Shown in pieces: positions 1-9,219 of a stretch of 64,000 nt of DNA. The notes beneath the pieces were generated by a model that saw only the letters and a list, made by a program, of their open reading frames with translations, ran no database searches and was not told the origin of the DNA. Every line of letters starts with the position of its first letter. Within the stretch, counting starts at the first letter, position 1. Location of the stretch: positions 1,803,001 to 1,867,000 of the forward strand of contig CP050293.1 in NCBI GenBank assembly GCA_014189435.1, written 5' to 3'. This DNA comes from Mesorhizobium loti (lineage in GTDB: Bacteria > Pseudomonadota > Alphaproteobacteria > Rhizobiales > Rhizobiaceae). Position numbers and translations under genes: made by a program.

Positions 1-166
1 TCAGGCCGACGACGAGGCCGGCGACGGGGGCGGCCCAGATCGCGGCGGCAAGGCTGCGGCCGCGAAAGTCGAAGACCGGCAGCGGCAGACGGGTGAAAAA
101 GACCAGGCAAAGCGCGACGTCGTCGACGACCTGCCGCGGTGAAAGAGCCAGGTTCTTGAACTTCAT
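1..166 (-). CDS. cobV: Adenosylcobinamide-GDP ribazoletransferase (cobalamin synthase), N-terminal part
   Basis: This is the first 55 codons of a gene that runs off the left edge. The peptide begins MKFKNLALSPRQ and continues with a hydrophobic stretch containing FFTRLPLP, a typical start for the membrane-embedded cobalamin-5-phosphate synthase (CobV; CobS in enteric naming). This enzyme joins adenosylcobinamide-GDP to alpha-ribazole in the last step of B12 assembly. The ATG at 166 lies 3 bp after the cobB stop, so it is probably the next gene of the same minus-strand run. Most of the protein lies outside the window, so the identification rests on the N-terminus and context. Confidence 0.8.
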   Translation of the reverse strand, partial: MKFKNLALSPRQVVDDVALCLVFFTRLPLPVFDFRGRSLAAAIWAAPVAGLVVGL

Positions 167-169
167 CCC

Positions 170-1483
170 CTAGCCCCTCGCAATTGCATGGAAGAAGGTG
201 CCGCTGACATGGCCGCGCCGATAGCCTGAGGCGCCGATCGGATTGCCTTGGCCATCGGCAAGGTCGGCCAGCGGCTCGTCATTGCCGGTTGAGGTCATCT
301 GCGCATAGTGGAATTCGTGGCCACGGATCAATGCACCAGTTGAGCCCAGCGGGCAATCGGCACGCAGCCGCGCCTCGCGATAGCCGAGATTCATCTTGCG
401 CCTGGCGAAGCTGGTGGAATGGCCGAGCAGGCCGAGCATCGCATGTGTTTCGCCCGATGCATCCTCCAGCGCTTCGCCCAGCACCATGAAGCCACCGCAC
501 TCGCCATGGATGGGCTTCGTCGCGGCGAAACGCGCCATGCCGGCGCGGAAATTCGCGGCGGCGGCCAGCCGGCCGGCGTGTAGCTCGGGATAGCCGCCGG
601 GTAGCCAGCAGACATCGCAACCCTCGTCGGGCGCTTCGTCGGCGAGCGGCGAGAACGGGACGATTTCGGCACCCGCCTTGCGCCAAGTGGCGGCGACATG
701 CGGGTAGAGGAAGGTGAAGGCGGCATCCTCGGCCAGTGCGATGCGCTGACCGGGCGGCGCCAATGCGTCGGCGAAACCGCCAGACGCCGGGGTGAGGGGC
801 GTTGCCAGGGCCATGATCGCGTCGAGGTCGAGCGACTTTTCCGCCATGTCGGCCAGCCGGTCGAGATGCGCCATCAGGTCGTCATATTCGCCGGCCTGGA
901 CAAGACCGAGGTGGCGCTCGGGCAGGTTCAGCGTGGGGTCGCGCAAGATGGCGCCGACGACGGGGAGGCCGATCGCCTCGATGGCCTCGCTGCACAGCTT
1001 ACGGTGGCGCTCACTGCCCAGCCGGTTGAGCACGACACCGGCCATGCGCACATCCGGATCATAGGTGGCAAAACCCTTGGCGACGGCGGCCGCGGTGGTC
1101 GACTGGCCGGAGACGTCGAGCACCAGCAGCACCGGCAGGCCGTAGAGCCGCGCCAGGTCGGCCGCCGAGCCGGTGCGCCCCGGCGAGGCCGGAATGCCGT
1201 CGAACAAGCCCATGGCGCTTTCGAGGATGACGAAATCGGTGTCGTTGGCGGCTTGTGCGGCGAGCGCGTTGAGCAGCGACGGCGGCATCGCCCAGCTGTC
1301 GAGATTGACGCCGGACAGACCGGTGGCGGCGGTGTGGAAGCCGGGGTCGATATAGTCTGGGCCAGATTTGGCGCCGCGCACCTTCAGCCCGCGCCGGGTC
1401 AGCGCGCGCAGGATGCCGATGGTGACGCTGGTCTTGCCGGAGCCCGAGCGCGGCGCGCCGATGATGATGGCGCGGGCCGTCAT
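170..1483 (-). CDS. cobB: Hydrogenobyrinic acid a,c-diamide synthase CobB
   Basis: ATP- and glutamine-dependent amidation of the a and c side chains of the corrin ring (cytoplasmic, 437 aa, normal length). An N-terminal P-loop, GAPRSGSGKTS, lies near residues 9-19. The C-terminal glutamine amidotransferase domain has CWLPGGYPELHAGRL and the nucleophile motif GECGGF near residue 327. The start codon overlaps the cobA stop as ATGA, indicating translational coupling. It is followed at 3 bp by cobV. In aerobic organisms the substrate is hydrogenobyrinic acid; the anaerobic counterpart is CbiA. The surrounding CobG/CobN/CobK-type genes favour the aerobic reading. Confidence 0.95.
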   Translation of the reverse strand: MTARAIIIGAPRSGSGKTSVTIGILRALTRRGLKVRGAKSGPDYIDPGFHTAATGLSGVNLDSWAMPPSLLNALAAQAANDTDFVILESAMGLFDGIPASPGRTGSAADLARLYGLPVLLVLDVSGQSTTAAAVAKGFATYDPDVRMAGVVLNRLGSERHRKLCSEAIEAIGLPVVGAILRDPTLNLPERHLGLVQAGEYDDLMAHLDRLADMAEKSLDLDAIMALATPLTPASGGFADALAPPGQRIALAEDAAFTFLYPHVAATWRKAGAEIVPFSPLADEAPDEGCDVCWLPGGYPELHAGRLAAAANFRAGMARFAATKPIHGECGGFMVLGEALEDASGETHAMLGLLGHSTSFARRKMNLGYREARLRADCPLGSTGALIRGHEFHYAQMTSTGNDEPLADLADGQGNPIGASGYRRGHVSGTFFHAIARG

Positions 1484-2286
1484 GCTTCCCCCACCAGTGC
1501 CGCGCGCATGGCAACGATGCCGCCGACGACGATCAGCGCCGGCGAGGCGAGACCGGCGGCGGCCGCTTCCTCGGCAATGGTGGCGAGCGTGGCAACGACG
1601 GTTCGTTCCTGTGGCGTCGTCGCGGCGACGATCACCGCCGCCGGCGTCGACGGCGCCAGCCCGCCGTCCAGCAATGCAGCAGCGATCAGGGGCAAATTGG
1701 CCATGCCCATATAGACGACGACAGGCTGACCGGTGCGGGCGATTGCGCCCCAGTCGAGATCGTCATCGGTGCCGGCTGCGTGGCCGGTCGCCAGGATCAC
1801 CGCCTTGTTGATGCCGCGCATGGTGGCCGGGATCCCGGTCGCGGCCAGCGCGCTGAGGCCCGAGGTCAGGCCGGGCAGGACGCGAAACGGGATATTTTCG
1901 CGCGCGAGCGCCAAAGCTTCTTCGCCGCCACGGCCGAAAATATAGGGATCGCCGCCCTTCAGCCTGACGACGCGGCGACCCTCGCGCGCCAGCCGGACCA
2001 AAAGGGCGGTGATGTCGTCCTGTTTCATCGACGGCTTTCCGCCGCGCTTGCCGGCAAAGAATAACTCGGCATTTTCGGCGACCGCGACGACATCCGGTGA
2101 GACCAGCGCGTCGTAGACCAGCGCATCCGCCTCAGCCAACGCCGCCAGCACTTCCAGGGTCAGGCAGCCGGGATCGCCGGGGCCGGCGCCGGCCAGCCAG
2201 ACATGGCCGGCTTCCAGCCGGCGCGGCTTGAAATTCAGCCGGGACAAAGCTTTTTCGAGCGTGGTGTTTTTGGTGCTGCCGCTCAC
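1480..2286 (-). CDS. cobA: Uroporphyrinogen-III C-methyltransferase
   Basis: SAM-dependent methylation of uroporphyrinogen III at C2 and C7 to precorrin-2, the branch point into corrin and siroheme synthesis. 268 aa. The family glycine-rich loop GAGPGDPG is at about residues 33-40, and [19 protein letters not shown] follows near 103-121. The GTG start at 2286 was chosen because it overlaps the cobM stop as GTGA, matching the coupling seen between neighbouring cob genes. The open frame continues upstream to 2790, but that part is antisense-phase shadow inside cobM. No CysG-like dehydrogenase domain is fused, so this is the stand-alone CobA form. Confidence 0.95.
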   Translation of the reverse strand: MSGSTKNTTLEKALSRLNFKPRRLEAGHVWLAGAGPGDPGCLTLEVLAALAEADALVYDALVSPDVVAVAENAELFFAGKRGGKPSMKQDDITALLVRLAREGRRVVRLKGGDPYIFGRGGEEALALARENIPFRVLPGLTSGLSALAATGIPATMRGINKAVILATGHAAGTDDDLDWGAIARTGQPVVVYMGMANLPLIAAALLDGGLAPSTPAAVIVAATTPQERTVVATLATIAEEAAAAGLASPALIVVGGIVAMRAALVGEA

Positions 2287-3047
2287 AATCCGTCCCGTCC
2301 GCGAAAACGCCGCTGGTAATGGGCGTCGTACAATGAACTCTCGCCAAAACCTTCCGCCGCCAGCGAGCGGCCGACGAAGATGATCGCCGTGCGCTCCATC
2401 GGATCGGCGGCCAACAGCGCTTCGATGGTCGCCAGCGTGCCGGTCAGTACGCGCTCGTCCGGCCAGGAGGCGCGGAAGACGATCGCCACCGGGCAATCGC
2501 CGCCATAATGCGGGGTCAGCTCGGCGACGACGCGATCGATGGCGTGGATGGCCAGATGAATGGCCAGCGTGGCGCCGGTGCGGCCGAATCCGGCCAGCGT
2601 TTCGCCGGGCGGCATTTTTGAGGCGCGACCGGAGACGCGGGTCAGCACCAGGCTTTGCGCGATTTCGGGAATGGTCAGTTCGCGGCGCAAGGCGGCGGCT
2701 GCGGCGGCAAAGGACGGCACGCCCGGCGTCAGCGTGTAGGGAATGCCGTGCTTTTCCAGCCGGCGGATCTGTTCGGCAACGGCGCTCCACACCGACAGGT
2801 CGCCGGAATGCAGGCGGGCGACATCATGGCCTGATTTGTGCGCCGCGACATACTCGGCCTCGATCTCGTCGAGCGACATGGGCGCGGTGTCGATCAGCTT
2901 TGTGCCCGGCGCGCAATGCTGCAGCAATTCGGGCGCGACGATCGAACCGGCATGGAGGCAGACAGGGCAGCTCGCCAAGAGCCTCGCGCCGCGCAGCGTG
3001 ATGAGGTCTGCGGCACCTGGACCGGCGCCGATGAAATGGACGGTCAT
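2283..3047 (-). CDS. cobM: Precorrin-4 C11-methyltransferase
   Basis: Tetrapyrrole methylase that methylates C11 of precorrin-4 to give precorrin-5. 254 aa, usual length. It starts [14 protein letters not shown] with the family P-loop-like GAGPG motif, followed by [11 protein letters not shown] and [15 protein letters not shown], both characteristic of CobM/CbiF. The ATG at 3047 overlaps the cobE stop as ATGA; an upstream in-frame ATG (3077) would lie inside cobE and is less likely. Its stop overlaps the cobA GTG start. Confidence 0.95.
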   Translation of the reverse strand: MTVHFIGAGPGAADLITLRGARLLASCPVCLHAGSIVAPELLQHCAPGTKLIDTAPMSLDEIEAEYVAAHKSGHDVARLHSGDLSVWSAVAEQIRRLEKHGIPYTLTPGVPSFAAAAAALRRELTIPEIAQSLVLTRVSGRASKMPPGETLAGFGRTGATLAIHLAIHAIDRVVAELTPHYGGDCPVAIVFRASWPDERVLTGTLATIEALLAADPMERTAIIFVGRSLAAEGFGESSLYDAHYQRRFRGRDGL

Positions 3048-3430
3048 GACGCATCTCCGCTGATGGCGATGGCGCACGTGACCGGGCCGAGCACCGTACG
3101 AGGGCCGAGCAGCCTCGCGCCTTTGCCGGCGACGGCAAGGGCGGATGCCTCGGAAACCGATGGCGTGCTGGCAACATCCTGCGAGAGGTCGGAATGGCTG
3201 AGCGTGTCCGGCGAGGCGGCCTGAAGTGCTGCGTCGTCGACGATGATGACCGGAAGATTCAGCACGCGGCCAGCGGCGGCGATTGCATCCTCACCCTTCT
3301 TGAGCACGGCAGTCGCAAGTGCCGAAAGAGCCGTCATCGTCAGGCCATGCGCTTCGACAGCGGTTTCTATCGCCGCCAGCACGTCTTCGACACTCACGCC
3401 TTTTCGGCTACCGATGCCCGCGACCATCAT
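3044..3430 (-). CDS. cobE: CobE / CbiG C-terminal-like protein
   Basis: A 128-aa protein equivalent to the C-terminal domain of CbiG (cobalt-precorrin-5A hydrolase). CobE belongs to the aerobic pathway but its exact catalytic role is less firmly established than that of its neighbours. The sequence begins [13 protein letters not shown], with the GIGxRKG motif typical of the family, and has a central [13 protein letters not shown] segment. The ATG at 3430 overlaps the cobL stop (ATGA), which fixes the start; a longer frame to 3475 would run into cobL. It is followed by cobM with another four-base overlap. Confidence 0.9.
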   Translation of the reverse strand: MMVAGIGSRKGVSVEDVLAAIETAVEAHGLTMTALSALATAVLKKGEDAIAAAGRVLNLPVIIVDDAALQAASPDTLSHSDLSQDVASTPSVSEASALAVAGKGARLLGPRTVLGPVTCAIAISGDAS

Positions 3431-4656
3431 GGCTTCACCCAGCTCCATTGGGTCACCGGCATGGCCGGCCGCCAAGCCTGCATCGAGCCAACTGGCGAGG
3501 CCCGGGAGATGTTTATCCGCGTGAGATCGCCGCCAAGCGAGACATGACGGGCAAGAAGCAAGGTTTCCATCTCCAGCGTCACCGCGTTGGCGACGAGACG
3601 GCCGCCTGAGCGCAGCGCCTTGATGGCAGCGTTCAAGACACCGGCATCGCTGCCGCCGCCGCCAATGAAAATCGCATCAGGCGTGTCCAGCTTGGCAAGC
3701 GCCTTGGGCGCGCTGCCTTCGACCACGACAAGGCCGGGAACGCCACAGGCGGCGGCGTTGTGGCCAATGCGGGCGGCGCGGATTGGGTCGGCCTCGATGG
3801 CAATCGTGCGCGTCGAAGGGTGGGCCAGCATCCATTCGATGCCGATGGAACCGGAACCGGCGCCGATGTCCCACAGCAATTCGCCGCGCCTTGGCGCCAG
3901 CGCCGACAGGGTGATGGCGCGGATCTCGCGCTTGGTGATCTGGCCGTCATGGTCGAACAGGTGATCGGCAAGGCCTGATGTGAGCGGCAGGACGCGCGCA
4001 TCCGGACCGGATTCAACTTCGATCGCCAGAACGTTGAGCGGATTGATGTTTTCGAGGTCGAAGGCATCGGCGCGCGCCGAGCGGTGGTTCTCGCTTGGCC
4101 CGCCCAGTGCCTCCAGGACCGTCAGCCGCGAGGCGCCGAAGTCGAGTTCGGCGAGCAGGCGGGCGATTGCCGCAGGGGCTTCGGCATCCGAGGTCAGTGC
4201 CAGGATACGCGCGTTTGGCTGCAGCAGCGGGCGGATCAGGTCGAGCGGCCGGCCATGCAGCGAGACGATTTCAATATCCTGCAGCGCCCAGCCAAGGCGA
4301 GCGGCTGCCAGCGAAACGGCTGACGGCGCGGGGATGACATGCATCTCCTGCGGCTCGACCTTGCGGGCGAGGGTGGCGCCGACCCCATGGAAGAACGGAT
4401 CGCCGGAAGCGAGCACACAGACGCGCCTGCCGGCAAGGGCCAGCACGTCGCCCATCTCGGCATCGAAAGGAACTGGCCATGGGCGCGGTTCGCCCTTGGC
4501 GAAGGCAGCGACGAGCGCCAGGTGCCGCTTGCCGCCGAAGATGATTTCCGCCTGGGCAATCCGCTGCTTGGCCTCGTCGCCGAGACCCGCTAAACCGTCC
4601 TCGCCGATACCGACGACTGTGAGCCATTGGGGTATTGGCTGCTTGATTTTTGTCAT
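3427..4656 (-). CDS. cobL: Precorrin-6Y C5,15-methyltransferase (decarboxylating)
   Basis: Bifunctional enzyme (409 aa) that methylates C5 and C15 and decarboxylates the C12 acetate to form precorrin-8. The N-terminal half is a CbiE-type tetrapyrrole methylase (GIGEDG, LASGDPFFHGVG). The C-terminal half is a CbiT-type SAM methyltransferase with DIGAGSGSIGIEW near residue 255. Both domains are present, so it is the fused aerobic form. The ATG at 4656 was chosen; an open frame continues to 4917 but only through the palindromic repeat and the start of divergent cobK. It is the first gene of the cobL-E-M-A-B-V run. Confidence 0.95.
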   Translation of the reverse strand: MTKIKQPIPQWLTVVGIGEDGLAGLGDEAKQRIAQAEIIFGGKRHLALVAAFAKGEPRPWPVPFDAEMGDVLALAGRRVCVLASGDPFFHGVGATLARKVEPQEMHVIPAPSAVSLAAARLGWALQDIEIVSLHGRPLDLIRPLLQPNARILALTSDAEAPAAIARLLAELDFGASRLTVLEALGGPSENHRSARADAFDLENINPLNVLAIEVESGPDARVLPLTSGLADHLFDHDGQITKREIRAITLSALAPRRGELLWDIGAGSGSIGIEWMLAHPSTRTIAIEADPIRAARIGHNAAACGVPGLVVVEGSAPKALAKLDTPDAIFIGGGGSDAGVLNAAIKALRSGGRLVANAVTLEMETLLLARHVSLGGDLTRINISRASPVGSMQAWRPAMPVTQWSWVKP

Positions 4657-4659
4657 GTC

Positions 4660-4793
4660 GCGCTGCCCCTCATCCGCCTGCCGGCACCTTCTCCCCGTAT
4701 AGTGACGGGGAGAAGGGAGAAGCTCCGACGCTGACGCCCCCCTCTGCCCGTTCTTCACGGGGAGAGGGTAAGGGTGAGGGGCAGCGCCGACGC
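4660..4793. repeat. Dispersed palindromic repeat, copy 1 of a pair
   Basis: About 134 bp filling nearly all of the gap between divergent cobL and cobK. It starts GCGCTGCCCCTCATCCGCC and ends with the inverse, GAGGGGCAGCGC, and contains an internal hairpin CTTCTCCCCGTATAGTG followed by ACGGGGAGAAG. A highly similar copy lies in reverse orientation at 62418-62550. Because it takes up the whole intergenic space, the promoters of cobL and cobK must lie in or around it. Confidence 0.85.
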
Positions 4794-4801
4794 GGTTCAA
4801 C

Positions 4802-5590
4802 ATGGTGCAAATGAAGAAAATTCTGATCCTCGGCGGAACCACGGAAGCCCGGCAACTGGCGGGAAAGTTGGTCGCGCGCGCCGATCTCTCGGTTACGCTG
4901 TCGCTGGCTGGCCGCACCGAAAGCCCGGTCGCGCAAGGCGTGCCGGTGCGAACCGGAGGCTTTGGCGGTGCCGATGGGTTGGCCGCTTACCTGCGGGAGA
5001 CGGGCACCGAGTTGATGATCGACGCCACACACCCCTATGCGGCGCAAATCTCCGCCAATGCCGCGCAAGCTGCACGCGCTGCCGGCGTGCGTATTCTCGC
5101 CCTGCGGCGCCCTGGCTGGGCGCCGGTCGAAGGCGACCGCTGGACGCTGGTCGATACGTCTGGCGATGCCGCGCAAGCGCTTGGACCGGCGCCGCGCCGC
5201 GTTTTCCTGGCGCTCGGGCGGCAAGAGGTCGCTGCCTTCGAGGCAGCACCGCAGCACCATTACCTCATCCGCAGCGTCGATGTGGTCGAGCCGAGGCTGG
5301 CGGTGCCGAACGCCCGATATCTGCTGGCACGCGGACCGTTTCGGGAGGCCGACGAGCGAGCGCTGCTCCAGGAGCATCACATCGAAATCATCGTGTCCAA
5401 GAACAGCGGCGGCGAGGCGACCTATGGCAAGATCGCCGCGGCGCGGGTGCTTGGGATCGACGTGGTGATGGTCCGTAGGCCGGCGCTGCCGGACGTTCCG
5501 TCGGCCGAAACCGTCGAAGCGCTGGCCGCGATTGTTGACCAATTTGGGGTCGATCATTTTGTCCGTCCCACCGACGAGCGCGGTGTGTAG
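4802..5590 (+). CDS. cobK: Precorrin-6A reductase
   Basis: NADPH-dependent reduction of the corrin macrocycle (precorrin-6A to precorrin-6B). 262 aa, usual size for CobK/CbiJ. N-terminal nucleotide-binding segment ILILGGTTEARQLA, then DATHPYAAQIS and a C-terminal SKNSGGEATYGKI motif, all typical. Two starts are possible: the ATG at 4802 or the ATG at 4811 (MKKILILGG); neither has a strong Shine-Dalgarno sequence, and the shorter one matches the usual family N-terminus. It is the only cob gene on the plus strand in this cluster, divergent from cobL and convergent with cobJ, whose 3' end it overlaps by 37 bp. Confidence 0.93.
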   Translation: MVQMKKILILGGTTEARQLAGKLVARADLSVTLSLAGRTESPVAQGVPVRTGGFGGADGLAAYLRETGTELMIDATHPYAAQISANAAQAARAAGVRILALRRPGWAPVEGDRWTLVDTSGDAAQALGPAPRRVFLALGRQEVAAFEAAPQHHYLIRSVDVVEPRLAVPNARYLLARGPFREADERALLQEHHIEIIVSKNSGGEATYGKIAAARVLGIDVVMVRRPALPDVPSAETVEALAAIVDQFGVDHFVRPTDERGV

Positions 5591-6318
5591 ACCAGCGCCG
5601 GCTTCTCTGCGCGCTTGATGATCCTTGTTTCCGGCGAGCCGATGATGATGCAGGTCGCCATGTCGGCCTTTTCAGCCTCGACTTCGGCCAGCAAATAGAC
5701 CTCGATGCGCTCGTCCGGCCGGCCGGCGGCGCGGCCGAAAATCACCGGCGTGGTGCCGGGCAGGATCGCGGCGAGGCATTCGAAGGCGCGGCCGAGCTGC
5801 CAGGGGCGCGCCTTGCTGATCGGGTTGTAGAGCGCGATGACGAAGCCGGCGCCGGCCGCCGCTAGCAGGCGCAGTTCGATCAGTTCCCACGGCTTCAGAT
5901 TGTCGGACAGCGAGATGGCGCAGAAATCATGGCCGAGCGGCGCGCCGATGCGGGCGGCGACGGCGAGCATGGCGGTGATGCCGGGCACCACGGTGACATC
6001 GACCGCGCCCCATTCGATCGGGCCGGCCTCGATTGCCTCGCAGACGGCGGCCGCCATGGCGAACACACCGGGATCGCCGCCGGAGACGACGGCGACGTCA
6101 TGGCCCTCGGCGGCTTTGACCAATGCGTCCTTGGAGCGGGCGAGCTCCTCGCGATTGTCGGATGCGACGCGGGTCTGGTCCGGGCGCAGTTCCAGCCGGT
6201 CGAGATAAGGCTTGTAGCCGTAGAAGAACTTTGCCTCGGCGACGGCGCGGCTGGCTTCCGGGGTGACCTGATCGGCATTGCCGGGGCCAAGGCCGATGAC
6301 GGTGAGACGGCCGCTCAT
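5554..6318 (-). CDS. cobJ: Precorrin-3B C17-methyltransferase
   Basis: Methylates C17 and drives ring contraction to precorrin-4. 254 aa. It starts MSGRLTVIGLGPGNADQ with the methylase glycine-rich loop; SGGDPGVFAMA and CAISLSDNLKPWE are CobJ/CbiH signatures. The ATG overlaps the cobI stop (ATGA). The 3' end overlaps the 3' end of cobK tail to tail. Last gene of the riboswitch-led cobW-to-cobJ run. Confidence 0.95.
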   Translation of the reverse strand: MSGRLTVIGLGPGNADQVTPEASRAVAEAKFFYGYKPYLDRLELRPDQTRVASDNREELARSKDALVKAAEGHDVAVVSGGDPGVFAMAAAVCEAIEAGPIEWGAVDVTVVPGITAMLAVAARIGAPLGHDFCAISLSDNLKPWELIELRLLAAAGAGFVIALYNPISKARPWQLGRAFECLAAILPGTTPVIFGRAAGRPDERIEVYLLAEVEAEKADMATCIIIGSPETRIIKRAEKPALVYTPRSSVGRTK

Positions 6319-7073
6319 GCTTGCGCTCCGAGAGTGCCGGGCCGGCCGGACCAGCCGGCCACCAGGACGATGGCGAAATAGGGCGCCTTGTCGTCCTTCT
6401 TGTCGGCAAGCTTCATCGAGACGCTACCGGCCATGGTGCCGCGCTCGACATAGACGGCGCGCGACAGCTTGGCCGTAGCTTCCAGCGCCCGCCTGATCTT
6501 GGGCAGGTTGCGGCCGACCTTCATGATGACGGCGGCATCGGTGTCGGCAAGCCGGCGCGTCAGCTCGAATTCGCTCATCGTGCCGGGCAGCACCGTCAGC
6601 ACGTCGTCGCCCTGGACGATCGGAATACCGGTCTGCGACCAGCAGCCGGACATGGCGGTGACGCCGGGAATGACCTCGGTCGGAAAGCGATGGGCGAGGC
6701 GCACATGCAGATGCATGTAGGAGCCGTAGAAAAGCGGGTCGCCCTCGGACAGCACGGCAACCATCTTGCCTGCCTGGAGATGCTCGGCGACCTTCTCGGC
6801 CGACTCCTCGTAGAAAGCCGTGATCTGCGAGCGGTAGTCGTCGTGATCCTTGTCGATTTCGGTGGTGACGGGATAGAGCAGCGGCAATTCCGTCATTTCA
6901 GGCCGGAACCGGGCTTCGACGATGGCGCGCGCGTTGCTGTTGTTGCCGCGCTTGGCGAAATAGGCCACGACATCGGCTTCCGCCAAGGCGCGCGCGGCTT
7001 TCAGCGTCAGCAGTTCGGGGTCGCCGGGACCGGTTCCGACGCCAACGAGACGGCCTTTGGCAAGTGCGTTCAC
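6315..7073 (-). CDS. cobI: Precorrin-2 C20-methyltransferase
   Basis: Transfers a methyl group from SAM to C20 of precorrin-2, giving precorrin-3A. 252 aa. The GTG start at 7073 (reading (V)NALAKGRLVGVGTGPGDPE) overlaps the cobH stop as GTGA; the open frame further upstream is a shadow inside cobH. The GTGPGDPELLTLKA loop, the LSEGDPLFYGSYMHL motif and VIPGVTAMSGCW are CobI family features. Its stop overlaps the cobJ ATG. Confidence 0.94.
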   Translation of the reverse strand: MNALAKGRLVGVGTGPGDPELLTLKAARALAEADVVAYFAKRGNNSNARAIVEARFRPEMTELPLLYPVTTEIDKDHDDYRSQITAFYEESAEKVAEHLQAGKMVAVLSEGDPLFYGSYMHLHVRLAHRFPTEVIPGVTAMSGCWSQTGIPIVQGDDVLTVLPGTMSEFELTRRLADTDAAVIMKVGRNLPKIRRALEATAKLSRAVYVERGTMAGSVSMKLADKKDDKAPYFAIVLVAGWSGRPGTLGAQA

Positions 7074-7708
7074 AGGCCGGGCCTCGCTAGTGAATTGAGG
7101 GCGGCGGCGGTCATGGCGCTGCCGCCAAGCCGGCCGCGCACGATGGCGTAGGGAACGCCATAGGAATTCTCGGCCAGCGCGTCCTTGGATTCGGCAGCGC
7201 CGACGAAGCCGACCGGCATGCCGATGATGGCGGCAGGCTTCGGCGCGCCGTCGCGTAACTTCTCCAGCAGATAGAACAGTGCGGTCGGCGCATTGCCGAT
7301 GGCGACCACCGAACCGGCCATGCGCTCGCCCCACAGGTCGACCGCGGCGGCAGAGCGGGTGTTGCCGATTTGCCCAGCGATGTCGTGCGTGCGGGGGTCG
7401 CGCAAGGTGCAGATCACCTCATTGCCGGCCGGAAGCCTGGCGCGGGTGACGCCATGCGAGACCATTTCCGCGTCGCAGAAAATCGGCGCGCCGGCGGCCA
7501 AAGCGGTGCGCGCGGCGGCAACGAAATCGCTGGAGAAGACAAAATGGCTTGATGCTTCGACCTGTCCGCAGGCATGGATCATGCGGATGGCGACATCGGC
7601 CTCGGCGTCCGTGAAGCGCGACAGATCGGCCTCGGCGCGGATGATGGCGAAGGAGCGCTCGTAGATCGCCGTGCCGTCATGGATATAGTCGTAGGCGGCC
7701 ATGCTCAT
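7070..7708 (-). CDS. cobH: Precorrin-8X methylmutase
   Basis: Moves the C11 methyl to C12, making hydrogenobyrinic acid. 212 aa, normal length. The catalytic-histidine region RMIHACGQVE is present near residues 42-51, together with the conserved GNAPTALF and PVGFVGAAESK segments. The ATG at 7708 overlaps the stop of cobG (ATGA), and its own stop overlaps the cobI GTG. It is intact even though cobG just upstream is interrupted. Confidence 0.95.
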   Translation of the reverse strand: MSMAAYDYIHDGTAIYERSFAIIRAEADLSRFTDAEADVAIRMIHACGQVEASSHFVFSSDFVAAARTALAAGAPIFCDAEMVSHGVTRARLPAGNEVICTLRDPRTHDIAGQIGNTRSAAAVDLWGERMAGSVVAIGNAPTALFYLLEKLRDGAPKPAAIIGMPVGFVGAAESKDALAENSYGVPYAIVRGRLGGSAMTAAALNSLARPGL

Positions 7709-9219
7709 TTCCGTTTTTCAGTTTGGGCCTGTCGGTAAGCCTCGGCGACACCGGCCGGCCCGAGCCTTGTCAGGCAGGCCGCGGCAGTCTCGCCTTGATA
7801 TCGTGTGCTGCGGATCATCGCCGCGACGCGACCGATGCCGCGCGCGGCGTCATAGCCCGGCCTGTAGCCGGCAGGAAGGGCCTTTGCCGTCGCGTTCACG
7901 ACAAGTCCGGCTCCGTTTTCGCCGCCGACGATCGTCAGCGCCGCCGGGCCGGGATGCGCGCAGCCCTTGGCGCAGCCTGAAATGTGCAGCGTGAAGTCGA
8001 GGATGTCAGCTGTTTCAGCGGCAATCGTCTCGGCGATGTCACGGGTGGCGATGCGGCCGGAGGCGCAGGCTGGTGTGCCCGGGCAAGCGGCAATGCGCGT
8101 GCGCGGGTCGGTGGGGGCGGTGACGAAGCCGAGGGTGGCTGCGGTGCGCTGAAGCGGGGGGTTGGCGGCGGTTGGTTGACCGAGGAAAAGCAAGGCGCGG
8201 CCCGGGGCGAGGCGGATTTCGGCTGTGCCGAGGGCGAGGGCGCTTTGGGTGAGGGCGATGATTTTGTCGGCCGGTATGCTGCCGTAGGGGGAGGGCAATG
8301 CCGAGGGCGATGTAGGCGTTGAGGTTGAAAAGGCCAATTGGCCGGCGATTGCGCTCTACGGCGCCCCCCTCTGTCCTGCCGGACATCTCCCCCACGAGGG
8401 GGGAGATTGGCAGGTTCGGCGCCGGCTTTCCCCCTTCAACCGTGGAAATTGGCGAAGGCGGGCGTGAATGAGCAATCTCCCCCTCGTGGGGGAGATGTCC
8501 GGTAGGACAGAGGGGGGCGCCACAGAATGCCAACCTGCGAGAGATATCAATTGCCTCTCCGACAAATCCCGCGTGTGCGCTTCGCGGCCTTTTTCAGCAA
8601 CCATCCTGAGTGCAGCGACGGCTATGTCTCTCGCGGCATCCGCATCGACCTTTGCCAAAACCTTCGCGTTTTGGCCGTCGCCGGCAACCGATACTCTCCA
8701 AACGATGTCGTTGTCGGCTCGCACCGCCTTCAGCCTGACATCGGCCGTCACCGCATCCATCGTCAACTGCCCGCCGCCATCGACAATCACGGAAACCTTC
8801 GGCCCCAGCCGTTGCGTCAGCCCAGCCTCTTCAACCGCTGCCCTGATCCGCTCCGCCAGTGGCCGGGGATCGGCAATCTCTTGCGGGTCGATGCCGGCCA
8901 GCGGCCCGGTCTCGACCGGCACGCCGGTACGCACCGCGATGCCCAGCGCATCGACCTCCGCCGCCAGCAGCGCAGCACTTTGCGCCGTCAGCCCGCGTAT
9001 CTGCAAACTGCCGCGCGCCGTCACTTCCATAATGCCGTTGCCGTGCCGCAAGGCGGACTCAGCGAGTCGGATCAAAAGCTTCGGCGACAATCCTCCAGAA
9101 GGCCGGCCTCCAGAAGATGGGCTTCCCGCGACCGGGTTGAGCCGCACCAGCAGGCCGTCGCCGGTTTGCATCGGCGCCGACAGGGCCGGACAAGCGCCGC
9201 GGCGCGAGAAGGCGTTCAT
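7705..9219 (-). pseudogene. cobG: Precorrin-3B synthase CobG, interrupted by a palindromic element and frameshifted as written
   Basis: CobG is the O2-dependent monooxygenase of the aerobic B12 pathway, related to sulfite/nitrite reductases. The N-terminal half (9219 to about 8522) reads normally to LISLAGWHSV. A 162-bp palindromic element (8360-8521) then intervenes, and the frame meets TAG at 8356-8358. The gene resumes as VERNRRPIGLFNLN one frame over, and a five-C run (plus-strand G at 8287-8291; four expected) shifts it again into the C-terminal part. The Fe-S/siroheme cysteines CPGTPAC and CAKGC are kept. One extra base in the C5 run at 8479-8483 and one less at 8287-8291 would give a single 504-codon reading frame, about 449 aa without the insert, which is normal for CobG. 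It may be a true pseudogene or an intact gene with sequencing errors. Confidence 0.85.
8360..8521. repeat. MITE-like palindromic element inside cobG
   Basis: 162-bp element bounded by GGCGCC on both sides, with long imperfect terminal inverted repeats (GGCGCCCCCCTCTGTCC, then CCGGACATCTCCCCC, then a stem with CACGAGG). Flanks read CTCTAC before and ACAGAATG after, consistent with a 2-bp target duplication (AC). Removing element plus duplication restores the CobG peptide AGWHSVERNRRPIG. Insert length is 164 with the duplication, which is not a multiple of three. Related to the element in cobN. It encodes no protein of its own. Confidence 0.92.

Noticed and set aside
698..1714. Long plus-strand open frame (338 aa) opposite cobB
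   Set aside because: High-GC shadow frame; no domain pattern or ribosome-binding site, and the minus-strand cobB and cobA are clear.
4657..4917. N-terminal extension of CobL to 496 aa
   Set aside because: It runs through the palindromic repeat and the divergent cobK start; the ATG at 4656 fits the family.
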